This document shows, piece after piece, positions 10,566 through 22,134 of a DNA stretch of 64,000 bases. The first letter of the stretch is position 1, and each line of letters starts with the position of its first letter. The position numbers were made by a program, and so were the translations under genes. The notes under the pieces were generated by a model, which saw only the letters and a list, made by a program, of their open reading frames with translations, was not told the origin of the DNA and searched no databases. The stretch covers positions 27,086,184 to 27,150,183 of the forward strand of contig CM060329.1 of the NCBI GenBank assembly GCA_030674155.1, in the 5' to 3' direction. The stretch comes from Stramonita haemastoma (taxonomy: Eukaryota > Mollusca > Gastropoda > Neogastropoda > Muricidae).

Positions 10566-11639
10566 GTAAAGATTGACTGATTAAAATTTTAAAAAATTAT
10601 TGTGAATAAAGTGATATCGAGATTTTATTTACAGGGGTTATTTTAACGTAAGTAGCTAATGGTGTAGCAGTGAGAAGACTGCATACCTGGTTTATTGTTC
10701 AGTTAAACAGGAAACTCAGATGATAAGGATACGGTTGTTTGGAATAGAACATGTAAAACTTGAATCAATTAATGGCTCACACAGATCCTTCAGAATGAGG
10801 TATATCAGATCTGTTTATCAAAATGAAATAGACTGCCGTTTAAAATCTGTGATATCTGCATAGGTGTTTGCAGTATGATGAACAAAATGAAACTGAAGTG
10901 AAGGATCTGCATTTTATTAATTGTTTAAATTCCTAACCTTGTGGGTATCAGCAGAATATGGAGGAATGGGCATGGTCAGGTCTTTGAAGCCTAGGGTATT
11001 AGGACAGGAGCCACAGCAGGTCTGAAAATGTTTTCTTCATGAGGCATTGGATTTGAAGTCGATGATCAAAAGAATAACAGAGCAATGATGATTTTTCATA
11101 GTTATCTAAAGGGCTACCCCCCCCCCCCCCAAAGTTTAGGAAGTATATCGGTATATTGCAGTTACCAATATTATCATTTAGAATCGATGTAATGATTATT
11201 CATTGCCACTCGAAATGGGTCAGGGCAATGGCGTTGCCCATGGAAACCATTTTTGTATACATGTATGTACACTTTAAAGATGAAAATTGGAAAGGCAACA
11301 TCCCAAGCTTTCTGCATCAGAATGTACCATTGCATAGATCTATATCTGTATCCAAGACTTTTTATGTTTCATGCTCTGTAGTGTGTTCTCCTCTGATTAA
11401 AAGGTGACAAAATTGAGCTTTTTTCTTTTTTTAATCAAAATTTAAGTGGAATGAAATTGTTTTAAAGATTGAGTGTTTAAAAATTATTTCAAACTTGTGT
11501 GTAACATTTAAAATTTTAAATTTTCTCACAGTACTTTATTGTTGTTTTCATGAAATCCTCTCTACTCCAATAGGGTCATAAGCTAAAATCTTGAATCTTA
11601 AAATTCAATTTTGAATCTCATCCGTTTATGATGCATTTT
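10566..11639. other. No gene recognised
   Basis: AT-rich; contains a C-run at 11117-11130. No repeat family or exon identified. Confidence 0.5.
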
Positions 11640-11876
11640 ACAGCATTCTCTCTCTCTGTCTCTCTTTATCTCTGTCTCTTTTTCTATCGCCTTCTGTCTT
11701 TGTCTCTGTCTCTGTCTCTCTGTCTCATTCTCTTGTCTCTCTCTCTCTCTCTCTTCTCCTCTCTCTCTCTCTCTTCTCTGTGTCTTCCTCTTCACTCTCT
11801 GTCTTCCCTCTCTGTCTGTCTTCTCTTCTGTCTCTGTCTTCTGTCTGTCTGTCTGTCTGTCTGTCTTCTCTTCTCT

Positions 11877-11942
<66 letters not shown>

Positions 11943-12092
11943 CTCTCTCTTCTCTTGTCTTTGTCTGCTCTTCTCTCTGTCTGTCTCTGTCTGTCTTCTG
12001 TCTGTCTGTCTGTCTGTCTGTCTGTCCTCTGTCTCTCTTCTCTCTCTCTCTCTCTCTCTCTCTTCTTCTCTCTTCTCTTCTCTCATCTCTCT

Positions 12093-12129
<37 letters not shown>

Positions 12130-12247
12130 TCTCTCTCTCCTCCCCATCTCCATCTCTCTATTCTTTTGCTTTTCTTCTCATCTCTCATTAAGCCCTCTTA
12201 TTCAGTCATTCATTCACTCACTCACTCATTTATTCATTCATTCATTC

Positions 12248-12278
<31 letters not shown>

Positions 12279-12298
12279 ATCTCTCTCTCATCTCTCTC

Positions 12299-12334
<36 letters not shown>

Positions 12335-12345
12335 CCCCCCCCCTA

Positions 12346-12387
<42 letters not shown>

Positions 12388-12450
12388 CTCTCTCATCTCT
12401 CTCTCTCTCTCTCTTATCCCCCCCCCCTATCTCCCTCTCTCTGAATTTGA
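11640..12450. repeat. (CT)n/(TCTG)n polypyrimidine region
   Basis: Over 800 bases of nearly pure pyrimidine on the + strand, with CT, TCTG, TCATT and C-run blocks. Long ORFs on both strands are low-complexity artefacts (Ser/Leu one way, Arg/Glu the other). Such tracts can adopt triplex structure. Confidence 0.96.
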
Positions 12451-12478
12451 GCGTATTTTGTCCTTTTTTTGTTGTCAG

Positions 12479-12786
12479 ATAAATGGTCAGTGTAAGAAGC
12501 ATAAGGAGATCACAAGATGTGGAAACATGGATCACAGGACCAACCAACAACAGTTCCAGTTCCTTCCTTCGTCTGCCCAGCATGCAGCAGAACAAGCTTC
12601 CACACATCAGCCTCTTCAGTCACCACAGGGCTTGTAGAAACAGAAACAATCTCCTTTCTTCCCGTGAACCTTGCATGCCAGGATCCAGCCATCACCATCT
12701 TCAACAAATGTCCATAACACAAGCAGTTGCAGAAAACTTCAACAAACGCCCAGAAGTCCTAGCGGAACTTGCCAACAAGTCTCCAG
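12479..12786 (+). other. Putative exon, unrecognised, splice-bracketed
   Basis: Follows the long pyrimidine tract and a TTGTTGTCAG acceptor, ends TCTCCAG before GTGGAT. One frame (12517-12717) reads Ser/Thr-rich with several cysteines (for example FVCPACSRTSFHTSASSVTT). The other forward frames are also mostly open. No family recognised. The end near GTGGAT is a weak donor. Confidence 0.25.
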
Positions 12787-13129
12787 GTGGATGCCACTGC
12801 TAGGGCACCAGACCTCTGAACCGAAAGTATTGATCCACATAGTGGCTGTATTGCTCTGTTAGGCCCCTGGGTAGAGGGTAGGAAATGGAGGAGGACAAAG
12901 GAAACACTGTGGCAAAGCCCTGAACGCTTGAGCGCTCTGATATCCACAGCACAGGCCAGCACATGCTGTGGCCTGAAGAATGGGGATGTTATGCTGTCCC
13001 AGCGCCAGTCGTCAGACTGAGGAAGACAGGTGCAGGTTTCCAGGTCTTTTAAGACAGAACCGCACCATTGTCGAAACAGTGGAAACTTTTGCGACAGAGT
13101 AAAATGGAAACTTGCCAAGTATGCTTGAA

Positions 13130-13390
13130 ACGCTTCACCTTTCCCACTGTTCGTAGACCGTTGAGATGCTACTGAAGATTTTCAACCAGCTTTTCTCCAC
13201 TTCATGTGGTTTCTTGCTTTCTGTAGCAAGTCGTTCTACTCGAAGCCAGTCCAGGTTGTCTTCCGATCATTTTCTCTGTCTGCCTCTTCGTCTCCCTCCT
13301 TGCACTGGTCCCTGTAGCACAGTCTGGGCCAGTCCAGATGGTCGTGTGACGTGCCCGTACCTCTTCCATTTGCGTTTGCGTGTTTGACAC
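13130..13390 (-). mobile_element. LINE reverse-transcriptase tail fragment
   Basis: Minus-strand sequence decodes with frame changes to a KWKRYGHVTRPSGLAQTVLQ-like block, followed by QGGRRRGRQR, homologous to the C-terminal block of the LINEs at 4185 and 6385 but of another subfamily. Heavily decayed. The 3' flank (12790-13130) may be its untranslated end. Confidence 0.7.
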
Positions 13391-13955
13391 TATCAGGGAG
13401 CCCAAACTGCTAAGAGCAGTGAACACTTGCAGAAAATTGTTCAACTTAAAAGTTGAATGTACACAGAGGCAGAAATGCAAAGGCACCGGCCTTGCAGCCT
13501 CACACAGCTCACAGGCATGTTGAAAACATCAACACGCAAACTGTGAAGCCCATGTTTGTATCGCTTATACAGGGAAGTGACTCAGGTCACCCTGCATCTT
13601 TGCCTCCAATCCGATGAAATGTCACTCCCGCGACACATTTTAGGTTTGCCGAGGTGTGACCGTTGTCCGTTGCCTTCAATCACTGGGCACCAAATTTTCA
13701 GACTGCATCAACACCTCTTGCATAAAAAGATAGAACACAATAAACAGACTAGCATAGAATGTAAAAATTAAGAGAATAAAAAAAGATTAGACTTAAAACC
13801 TAAACAATAAATTAAAAAAAAAACAGCAATAGTAAAATGGATATAAAGTAGATTTTAGAAAATAGACGTAAAACCTAAAACATTGATAAAAAGCCAGAGG
13901 ACCAAAGTTGAGCAGTCATGGTGACAGTGATGTTGGTGTTGAGAAAACTCTACAA
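13391..13955. other. No gene recognised
   Basis: Unique-looking sequence, AT-rich towards the right, with no motif identified. Confidence 0.45.
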
Positions 13956-14165
13956 GGAAAACTCCACCTACAAAGGCAGAGGGGAGAAAACTACATCTCC
14001 ACCTACAAAATGGGAGAAAACTCCACCTACAAAGGCAGAGGGGAGAAAACTCCACCTACAAATTGGAGAAAACTCCACCTACAAATTGGAGAAAACTCCA
14101 CCTACAAAGGCAGAGGGGGGAACCCCTCAGAAAACTCACTCGCGCCACCTCAAAGGCAGAGGGAC
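13956..14165. repeat. Short tandem array, core AACTCCACCTACAAA
   Basis: Units of about 23 and 38 bases alternating: GGAGAAAACTCCACCTAC followed by AAATT or AAAGGCAGAGG. Roughly seven copies; the last ones decay into AAAACTCACTCGCGCCACC. Confidence 0.9.
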
Positions 14166-14375
14166 TCCTGCAAGTTGATACAGTTTTCAAAGGGATCGCG
14201 ACTCCCTCTCCCCCTCACACTTTGTTTCCCTCCTTCCTGTCTTTATTCCAAGGGAGTTTTAATTAATGGGGCAATATAGTCATCATGTGGATCATGCTGA
14301 CGTTTCGGTGGAATGGTTTCTTTAGTATTGTTGGCACCATCTGGGGAACATTAACTATACCAAAAAAATCTGCAG

Positions 14376-15321
14376 GTGAAACAACTCTGCAATGATGCCG
14401 TCATCAGGATCACCACACCTGCATATGTACCTGTACCTCATCAGGAGAGCTCTTATCACAGCACCTGTGTATGTACCCTGTACCTCATAAGTCATCAGGA
14501 GAACTTCTACCACCACACCTGCATGTGTACCTCTACCTCATCAATGTCATCAGGAGAATTATCACCACACCTGCATGTGTACTCTACCCTATCAGTGTCA
14601 TCAGGAGAATATCACCACACCTGCATGTCACCTCTACCTCACCAATGTCATCAGGAGAGCTTAATCACGACACCGCATATGTACATCTACCTCATCAATG
14701 TCTCATCAGGAGAATTACCACCACACCGCATGATGACTTACCTCATCAACTATCATCAGGAGATTTATCACACACCTGCATGTGACATGTACCTCAAGTC
14801 ATTATCAGGAGACTTTATCACCACACCTGCTGTGCACATTACCTAGTCAACGTCTCATCAGGAGAGATTATCACCACACCTGATGTTACCTCTACCTCAT
14901 CAATGTCTATCAGGAGATTTACACCACACCTGCATATAACCTGTACCTCACCAAGTCATCAGGAGAGCTCTTATCACACACTGCATATGTACCTGTACCT
15001 CATCAAGTCATCATCAGGAGAGCTCTTATCACCACACCGCATATGTACCTGTACCTCACCACCATCGTCATCAAGAGGCTCTTATCACCACACCTGCGTA
15101 TGTACCTGTACCTCATCAACGTCATCATCAGGAGAGCTCTTATCACCACACCTGCGTATGTACCTGTACCTCATCAACGTCATCATCAGGAGAGCTCTTA
15201 TCACCACACCTGCGTATGTACCTGTACCTCATCAACGTTATCATCAGGAGAGCTCTTATCACCACACCTGCGTATGTGCCTGTACCTCACCACCAGTGCT
15301 GTCATCACAAAAACTGCAGAC
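14376..15321 (+). other. Putative repeat exon with 51-58-bp minisatellite
   Basis: Lies between acceptor AAATCTGCAG (ends 14375) and donor GTAAGTAT (15322). The entire interval is a tandem repeat of a unit with CACCACACCTGC, TATGTACCTGTACCTCATCA and CATCAGGAGAGCTCTTATC. At the 3' end the unit is exactly 58 bases (CTTATC at 15081, 15139, 15197); at the 5' end it is shorter and variable. 58 is not a multiple of three, so reading frame rotates with every unit. Coding is doubtful although no long stop-rich stretch is seen. Confidence 0.35.
14390..15300. repeat. 51-58-bp minisatellite, ~17 copies
   Basis: See the putative exon entry for the motif. Copies towards the 3' end are nearly identical, those at the 5' end carry many single-base losses. 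Confidence 0.95.
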
Positions 15322-15757
15322 GTAAGTATACAAGATTTACAGTCAAGTCAGTTATACAACTTTTCAAATTTTTGATGGTCAGATGTAGGTCTATATCATG
15401 AGTACAACACTCTATTCACTAGGCTATCCCCCACCCACCATCCCACTCCCCACCCCCATGTCTGTTGTAAAATGTATTTTTTTTTAAAAATATAAAAAAA
15501 AGCGAAGTGTCATATTGTATTTTTAAGGATAATTGTGGAAAACCTCCCCTCCCCTCCCAAAACTGCATCAATCTCAATCAAGGGAAAATTAATCGGGTGT
15601 TAAATAACCCTTGAAACATGAAACTGTTTTCTCACTGTTGTTTTTCTCTTTTTTTGTCTTTTCTAGCCATTCGTTTATTTATAGTTAAATTTTGTGAGTC
15701 ACTGGTTTTGTTTGTATGTTTTAATTTCAATCTTTGGTACATAGTCTGTTTTAACAG

Positions 15758-15931
15758 GTGCCATGTGATGGAGAACAGTGGCAGTCAGGACCATCCCCAC
15801 CAGGCACTGTCAGTGTCAGCTCCTGTCAGCCAGGTTCTCTGTGAAATGCTGCCAAAGCCATGATGTCATGCCTGCTGCCTGCATGATGTGGAACCCAAAC
15901 AACATGGACTTCACTACTGGACAAAGTCAAT
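15758..15931 (+). other. Putative exon, copy 1 of a duplicated pair
   Basis: Acceptor TTTTAACAG, donor GTAAGAAA. Starts GTGCCATGTGATGG and contains CTGCATGATGTGGAACCC and CTACTGGACAAAGTCAA. Aligns by eye along its whole length with the interval 16388-16565. Reading from the acceptor gives VPCDGEQWQSGPSPP and then a stop, so if it was coding it is broken or in another phase. Confidence 0.3.
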
Positions 15932-16387
15932 GTAAGAAATTCACTTATCTGCTCTTTAGCTATTCAAAGTGCTATGCAGTCTGAAAACTGAGATTTTCTT
16001 TCAAAAAAAAAAAAGTTTTAGCCTTTTACATTCTGTAGTAGTAACTATGCTATGATATTAGAGGCTGACAAAAATGTGCCATCACAGACCAGAAGTTCTT
16101 CTGTAATATGTCTGTATTTTCAAAAACGCCCAAATGTCGTGTATGTTTGTTTTTTAGAAAAATGTTGCGGAATGTTCTCCAAAAATATCCATCAATCACC
16201 GATTTAAAAAAAAAAAAAAACTGAAGTGGAAGAACTGACAGAGGCTAAGCGGTCTCAGAAATCTGAGGCATACAATCTGTCAGCATGGTTCTCACACTTG
16301 TGGATGTTTTTGTCTTTATGCATTGTACATTTATTGTCTGACTTTTTATTGGTCTTTTCCTCTTTGTGCTGTCATCTGTTTCACCAG

Positions 16388-16565
16388 GTACCTTACGAGC
16401 TGGAACAGTTCACAGTCAAATCCAGCCACCATGGAACACTACCCTATCTACCACAGCAGCCAGTTCACTGTTCAGCTCTGCCGTGGTTAATACATCGCTG
16501 ACATCTTGCCTTCCTGCATGATGTGGAGCCAGGAAGACATAGTGTTTGCTACTGGAGAAGTTCAG
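16388..16565 (+). other. Putative exon, copy 2 of a duplicated pair
   Basis: Acceptor TGTTTCACCAG after a pyrimidine-rich stretch, donor GTGAGAAC. Begins GTACCTTACGAGCTGGAACA (VPYELEQF in the acceptor frame, comparable with VPCDGEQW in copy 1) and contains CCTGCATGATGTGGAGCC and TGCTACTGGAGAAGTTCA. Shared layout and splice borders indicate an exon-plus-intron-edge duplication. No family recognised. Confidence 0.3.
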
Positions 16566-16735
16566 GTGAGAACATTGACCTGGTGTTCAGCTATTCCAGG
16601 TATTGTGTGTCGCCTCAGTGGAGTTGCAAACTGTTTCACGTCTCGGCAAAAGCGTGACGCTCTATTTTGACAATATTATTATAAGAAACGACATATCACT
16701 CTCAGATTGATAAAACCGGATGCAATATATCTTGA

Positions 16736-17027
16736 TAAGTTAAAAGTTAGTCTGTCCCAAGCCTAAGGCTCATCAGGCCGGTGCTTATCCCGGTTTCTGT
16801 GTCATTAAGCGACTGAGAGTCATAGACTCCCCCCTGAATAGGACGCCAGTCTATCGCAGGGTTAACCCCCAACACAAGATTGGTACCCCTTTTACACCTG
16901 GGTGGGGTGAGAAAATAGCCGTAAAATGCCTTTTCCAAGGGCACAACGCCATAGCCGAAAGCTGGGATCGAACCCGCAACCTTTAGATTACGAGTCCAAC
17001 GCCCTAACCACTAGACTACAGCGGCGG
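16736..17027 (-). mobile_element. SINE-B, full length, with target duplication
   Basis: Read on the minus strand: tRNA-like head GCCGCCGCTGTAGTCTAGTG with B box GGGTTCGATCCC, then a central domain with AAGGCATTTTACGGCTATTT and CACCCAGGTGTAAAAGGGG, then CGATAGACTGGCG and TGACTCTCAGTCGCTTAA, ending near GGGACAGACTAACTTTTAAC. Flanked by CAATATATCTTGA at 16723-16735 and 17028-17040, a 13-bp target duplication. Confidence 0.9.
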
Positions 17028-17155
17028 CAATATATCTTGAAATAAAGTTTATCTCAAGTTCTTTCAGGATTTACATAGATAGATCTCATTTTAAATATGT
17101 GTGTGTTTTGCCTTAAAGGAAGTCAGTGAATACTAAAAAAACCCAACAACTTTTG

Positions 17156-17158
<3 letters not shown>

Positions 17159-17250
<92 letters not shown>
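17159..17250. repeat. (AC)n microsatellite
   Basis: About 45 AC dinucleotides leading straight into a headless SINE-A copy. Confidence 0.97.
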
Positions 17251-17254
<4 letters not shown>

Positions 17255-17263
17255 ACGCTTAAC

Positions 17264-17565
17264 AAAGATTTTTCCTCTGGAGTTAAATCAGTGCCGACTC
17301 GTCTCCCCCCAAAAGTCCTTCAGATGAGAATATACCCCCCCCCCCCCCCCCCCCCCCCCAAAAAAAAAGACTATAAACAGAAGTCCCATGTGCGAACGCA
17401 CACAGAATATCTTGTGCAAGCGTTAAAACGCGTTCCCTTTTTGGAAGAGTAGGCCATTGTATGCCAGTGGGAATGGATAACAAAACTGCATACATACAGG
17501 GACTGGATGTAAAAAAAAAAAGCACATGAGTGCTTATTCTATCATCCTTGGAATAAAATAGAATA
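17264..17565 (+). mobile_element. SINE-A lacking its tRNA head
   Basis: Body from TCCTCTGGAGTTAAATCAGT, AAAGTCCTTCAGATGAGA, an internal C-run of about 24 (17336-17359), then GTGCGAACGCACACAGAATA, GAAGAGTAGGCCATTGTATG and CATGAGTGCTTATTCTATC. The head is replaced by the CA tract. Confidence 0.85.
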
Positions 17566-17809
17566 AAAACTTTAAAATAGAATTACCTCAACAAGGTGCA
17601 AGTATCCCTCAGCTAATCCACAAGAAAAAATCACATTAATTTCACTTGCCCTTGATTCAACATGGACCTACTCCTGAGGTGTGGTGCAAACAGCCATTTC
17701 TTGCCATCCCAAAATATTCTTCCATACATAGAATGCCACCATCTTTCGTATCAATGGTTTAACTATGAAGAATACATGTGTATAGACATGTTCAAGAAAA
17801 CTAAACCTA

Positions 17810-17998
17810 ATAGTATTATATTTCTGGTTTAGAATTCAAATAAAGAATAGCACCATATTCAAATGCTATCAATTATTTTCAAGATTTTTATAAACAGCTT
17901 GACCTAATATTGGGATATTTCTGGTTTAGAATTCAAATAAAGAATAGCACCATATTCAAAGGCAGTAAATTATTTTCAAGATTTTCATGAACATCTTG
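17810..17998. repeat. ~107-bp direct duplication, 2 copies
   Basis: TATTTCTGGTTTAGAATTCA, AAAGAATAGCACCATATTCA and TTATTTTCAAGATTTT occur in the same order twice (17818 onward and 17917 onward) with a few substitutions. Confidence 0.9.
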
Positions 17999-18029
17999 AC
18001 AGTGAAATGACGACGTCTTTTGCAGGAAG

Positions 18030-18235
18030 CTACAGTTTGCTGCACCTACTGTTCCCAAGCCAAGGTGAAGCAGCGTCGAGCGTGGTTGCTTCGTGCATGG
18101 GTGACCGTTCACGCGCTGCAGTGCAGTCCCTTAGTTCAACGACCTGCAAATGTGTACCTGTCCTCTGTAAGGACAGGGAAGGTGAAGTAGCGAGGGAGAG
18201 GAGATGAGCGCCATCCTCAATATTTGTTGTTGTTG
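18030..18235 (+). mobile_element. SINE-5S copy, distinct subfamily
   Basis: GAAGCAGCGTCGAGCGTGG and CATGGGTGACCG match the internal control region of 5S rRNA (AAGCAG.GTC, GGTT, GGATGGG.GACC). They are followed by the body with GTAAGGACAGGGAAGGTGAA and GAGGGAGAGGAGATGAGCG. It ends in a TTG repeat rather than CTTTACC. Confidence 0.75.
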
Positions 18236-19148
18236 TAGTAAAGTTAAGTCTGTCCACACTTGGTGATATTAGACTTTAAAAAATAAGTAAACCAGCCAAA
18301 CAGACAAAAACCCTACCGTAACATGTTTACTTAAGACTAGCAACATGAGTAGTCATTGGTTTTTGTAAAACTATATTACCTGGTTCCCTTTGCATTTCCG
18401 TGCCAGATTCTTTGTAAACTGTATTTCACACTGAACATTGAAAAGGAATATGTTCACAAGATTGTGGCTCAGAACAGGAGCAAGTCACATCTATGAAAAT
18501 ATTTAGCTTTCCAAGAATTTAATTGCAGCTTGTAGATGGTGTTAGAAATATGTCTTGGACAGCCGAATATTAATTTTCAAGTTACCCATGAAAATTTCTT
18601 TTTTGTACATGATTGCCCAATACTGAAATTTCATGATAATCATGGAACTCTTATTGCACCTTGTTTTTCAAGACTGCCTGCTGTTCCATTCCAGTAGATC
18701 CCACAATAAGCAGGAATCCTTTTGAAATCTATTCCAATACCTTTTGTCATGATCAAATATATTGACTACTTTATTTCAAATGAGAAATCTGTCCTCAAGA
18801 TGCTGGCCCCTGCCCCTGCCCCCAGAGAAAGAAGTCAAGGTTTCTGGTACTTCACTCCCCAATGATTTCATATGTCAGGGGAACACCTTTACTGTTTTCA
18901 GTTTTTTGTTTTGTTTTTTACTCTTTGCGACTGTAAATCCCTGGTGTGATAACAGCAAGAGACAGGAAACGACACTGATAACTGGCTACGCCCCCACCCC
19001 CACCCCCACCCCCAATACACTTTCAGCAGTTTTCTTCCTAAATGTGACAGTAGTCCGTACTTTTGAGACTTGATATCAGTAAAACTTTTTTTTTTACAAT
19101 TTTTATATTGTTTTGGGTGGTAGGCTTATTTGATGTGTACAGTGTGGG
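18236..19148. other. No gene recognised
   Basis: Starts with a short element also seen at 31850 and 44152 (inverse orientation, GATATTAGAC at 18265). Otherwise AT-rich with a CCCCCAC repeat at 18990-19015. Confidence 0.5.
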
Positions 19149-19770
<622 letters not shown>

Positions 19771-20048
19771 TTCTTTCCTTTTTTTTTTTTTTTTTTTTAA
19801 TCTATTTGCCTTCCAGTCTATTCTTCTGGCCTTTTTTTTTTCCAAGAAAATCTGATAACTTTTTTTGTATGTGTTTTTAAGACACTTCGACATTTTGCCT
19901 GTAATGTTTGGTTTAGCAACCTAGGTACTGGTAGTGAGTGATATTGTTAACACTAGGATGGGCACAGGATGCCTATTCTTCAGTGTTGTTTAACCTTATG
20001 GTGTTTTTTATGTATTCGGTTAAATTGGTTTGCCTCCAAAGTAGGAAT

Positions 20049-20333
20049 AGTCTGTCTGTCCCGAGCCATAAGGCTCATCAGGCCGGTGCTTATCCCGGTT
20101 TCTGTGGCGTTAAGCGACTGAGAGTCATAGACTCCCCCCTGGATAGGACGCCAGTCTATCGCAGGGTTAACCCCCAACACAAGGTTGGTACCCCTTTTAC
20201 ACCTGGGTGGGGTGAGAAAATAGCCGTAAAGTGCCTTTTCCAAGGGCACAACGCCATAGCGGAATAGCTGGGATCGAACCCGCAACCTTTAGATTACGAG
20301 TACAACGCCCTAACCACTAGGCCACAGCGGCGG
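20049..20333 (-). mobile_element. SINE-B, full length, with target duplication
   Basis: Same architecture as the copy at 16736. Flanked by the perfect 15-bp repeat CTCCAAAGTAGGAAT at 20034-20048 and 20334-20348. Near-identity to the other two copies and the perfect duplication imply recent activity. Confidence 0.93.
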
Positions 20334-20348
20334 CTCCAAAGTAGGAAT

Positions 20349-20650
20349 GCAACTCACCTTAATTGCGGGCAAAAACTTGCGCATACGCCAAATCTCATCA
20401 TTGGTAAACTTTGAAGCTCAAGCCAAAGAACGAAAAATAGAAAAACCATTGATTTTAGGGGGTCAGAGTAAAAATGTGTGAGCTCCAACGTTAAAAAAAA
20501 AAAAAAAAAAAAATCTTGAAAAATAACCTGGTAAGGAGATAACTTTTAAGCAGGACTTGTTCATTGCTTTTGCCAAATCTATGCTCTGGCCACCCAACAC
20601 CATTGTTGCATAATACAAGATCAGAGAGAGATCAAATCAAATTAAATTAT
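20349..20650. other. No gene recognised
   Basis: AT-rich, with an A-run at 20492-20512. Confidence 0.5.
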
Positions 20651-20684
20651 TTCATTAAGGGGATAATGAACAAGCACTCGTGTG

Positions 20685-20732
<48 letters not shown>

Positions 20733-20745
20733 CTAGTCCCTTCAC
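20650..20745 (-). mobile_element. SINE-A tail fragment with long T-run
   Basis: GGGGATAATGAACAAGCACT, GTGTGC, about 39 T, then ACATCTAGTCCCTTCACACA, a reversed SINE-A 3' end whose A-tract has expanded. Confidence 0.65.
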
Positions 20746-20844
20746 ACAGAGAGAGAGTTCTACTCAAGATGTTAGCAGAATTGATAAGAAATGTCACAGT
20801 ATTGGGAAAAAAAATTTTGGATGATTTTCCAATGGTATAGGCCT

Positions 20845-20845
<1 letters not shown>

Positions 20846-20892
<47 letters not shown>
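20846..20892. repeat. Poly(T) run
   Basis: About 43 consecutive T. Confidence 0.98.
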
Positions 20893-20895
<3 letters not shown>

Positions 20896-21036
20896 ACTAC
20901 ACTGCAGTATTAAGTACTTAAGTTAGATTTTTTGATGTATAAGCTGTTGCAAAAAAAAGATAATCATGAATTTTATTTTTCACAAAACTTTAGTGTTGGA
21001 TATATGTCATTTGTTTTCTTTCTTTTTTTTTTTTTT

Positions 21037-21149
21037 AAGAAGGGTGTGTGTCTGTGTCTGTGTCTGTGTCTGTGTCTGTGTGTATGTTTTAATTCATTCC
21101 TTTATTCGTTCTTTTATTTGCATCCTGTCCCTGTGTGTATGCAGTTTTG

Positions 21150-21180
<31 letters not shown>
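21037..21180. repeat. (TGTGTC)n and (TG)n microsatellites
   Basis: TGTGTC hexamers at 21045-21082 and a TG run at 21153-21180, separated by a piece resembling a SINE-A tail (CATCCTGTCCCTGTGTGTAT). Confidence 0.9.
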
Positions 21181-21182
<2 letters not shown>

Positions 21183-21234
21183 GGGGGTAGTTCTGGGGAG
21201 GAGACTTAAGTTGGAAGCAGAGGCAAGGAAGAGA

Positions 21235-21716
21235 AAGGGGTGTTTAGGAAGGGTGTGGATGCACATTTAGATCATAGAAAGGGGTGTTTAGGAGGGGTGT
21301 GGATGCACATTTAGATCATAGAAAGGGTGTTTAGGAGGGGTGTGGATGCACATTTAGATCATAGAAAAGGTTGCTTGGGAGGGGTGTGGATGCACATTTA
21401 GAGCATAAAAAGGGGTGTTTAGGAGGGGTGTGGATGCACATTTAGAGCATAAAAAGGGGTTGTTCAGGAGGGGAGTGGATGCACATTTAGAGCATAAAAA
21501 GGGGTGTTCAGGAGGGGAGTGGATGCACATTTAGAGCATAAAAAGGGGTGTTTAGGAGGGGTGTGGATGCACATTTAGAGCATAAAAAGGGGTGTTTAGG
21601 AGGGGTGTGGATGCACATTTAGAGCATAAAAAGGGGTGTTCAGGAGGGGAGTGGATGCACATTTAGATCATAGAAAGGGGTGTTTAGGAGGGGTGTGGAT
21701 GCACGTTTAGAGCAGT
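21235..21716. repeat. 43-45-bp tandem array, ~11 copies
   Basis: Unit holds GGGGTGTTTAGGAGGGGTGT, then GGATGCACATTTAGA and GCATAAAAA or TCATAGAAA. Two variants (TTTAGGAGGGGTG and TTCAGGAGGGGAG) are interspersed, suggesting exchange between units. G-rich on the + strand. Confidence 0.95.
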
Positions 21717-21828
21717 AGGGATAGAAAAAAGAGGGCTGGCTGATAGATTTTGATTTTTTTCTTACATGGTTAGTTTTGGGCTCTTTTCTTAATTGTTGCA
21801 ACTCGTTCAATAAACCTGAAATTTGACA

Positions 21829-21910
21829 GCAAAACTGAAATTTGGAAACACTGAAGTCCAAAGGAAATTTGTGGACACTGAAGTCCAATGGAAATTTATA
21901 GATGCTGAAG
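21829..21910. repeat. 27-bp repeat, 3 diverged copies
   Basis: ACTGAAGTCCAA with GGAAATTT repeats every 27 bases. One forward frame reads a nine-residue repeat (KFVDTEVQW-like). A 114-codon ORF spans it, but nothing else supports coding. Confidence 0.7.
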
Positions 21911-22069
21911 ACCAGTGCTCAGCCATAACTATTGATAGGACTCCAAATTCTGATTTAAAGCCCCATACTATTGCGAGCTATGTACCAGTGTGTCTACAGC
22001 TACAGACCATTTGTCTGCCTGTTACTGTGTCCACATGCATTCTAACATTCAGACCGACCGGTGTGACGG

Positions 22070-22134
22070 TCAACCCTTACCCGTTACTAACTGTTAACAC
22101 TAACCCTGACACTAACCTCAACCCTAACCCCTGG
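22070..22134. repeat. Degenerate telomere-like (TAACCC) stretch
   Basis: CAACCCTTACCCGTTACTAA, CTAACCCTGACACTAACC and CAACCCTAACCCC: about nine imperfect TAACCC-type hexamers. Resembles an interstitial telomeric remnant. Confidence 0.5.

Noticed and set aside
11598..12637. ORFs of up to 285 codons, Ser/Leu-rich one way and Arg/Glu-rich the other
   Set aside because: They translate the CT/TCTG tract. Charge-rich sequence here is a consequence of dinucleotide repeats.
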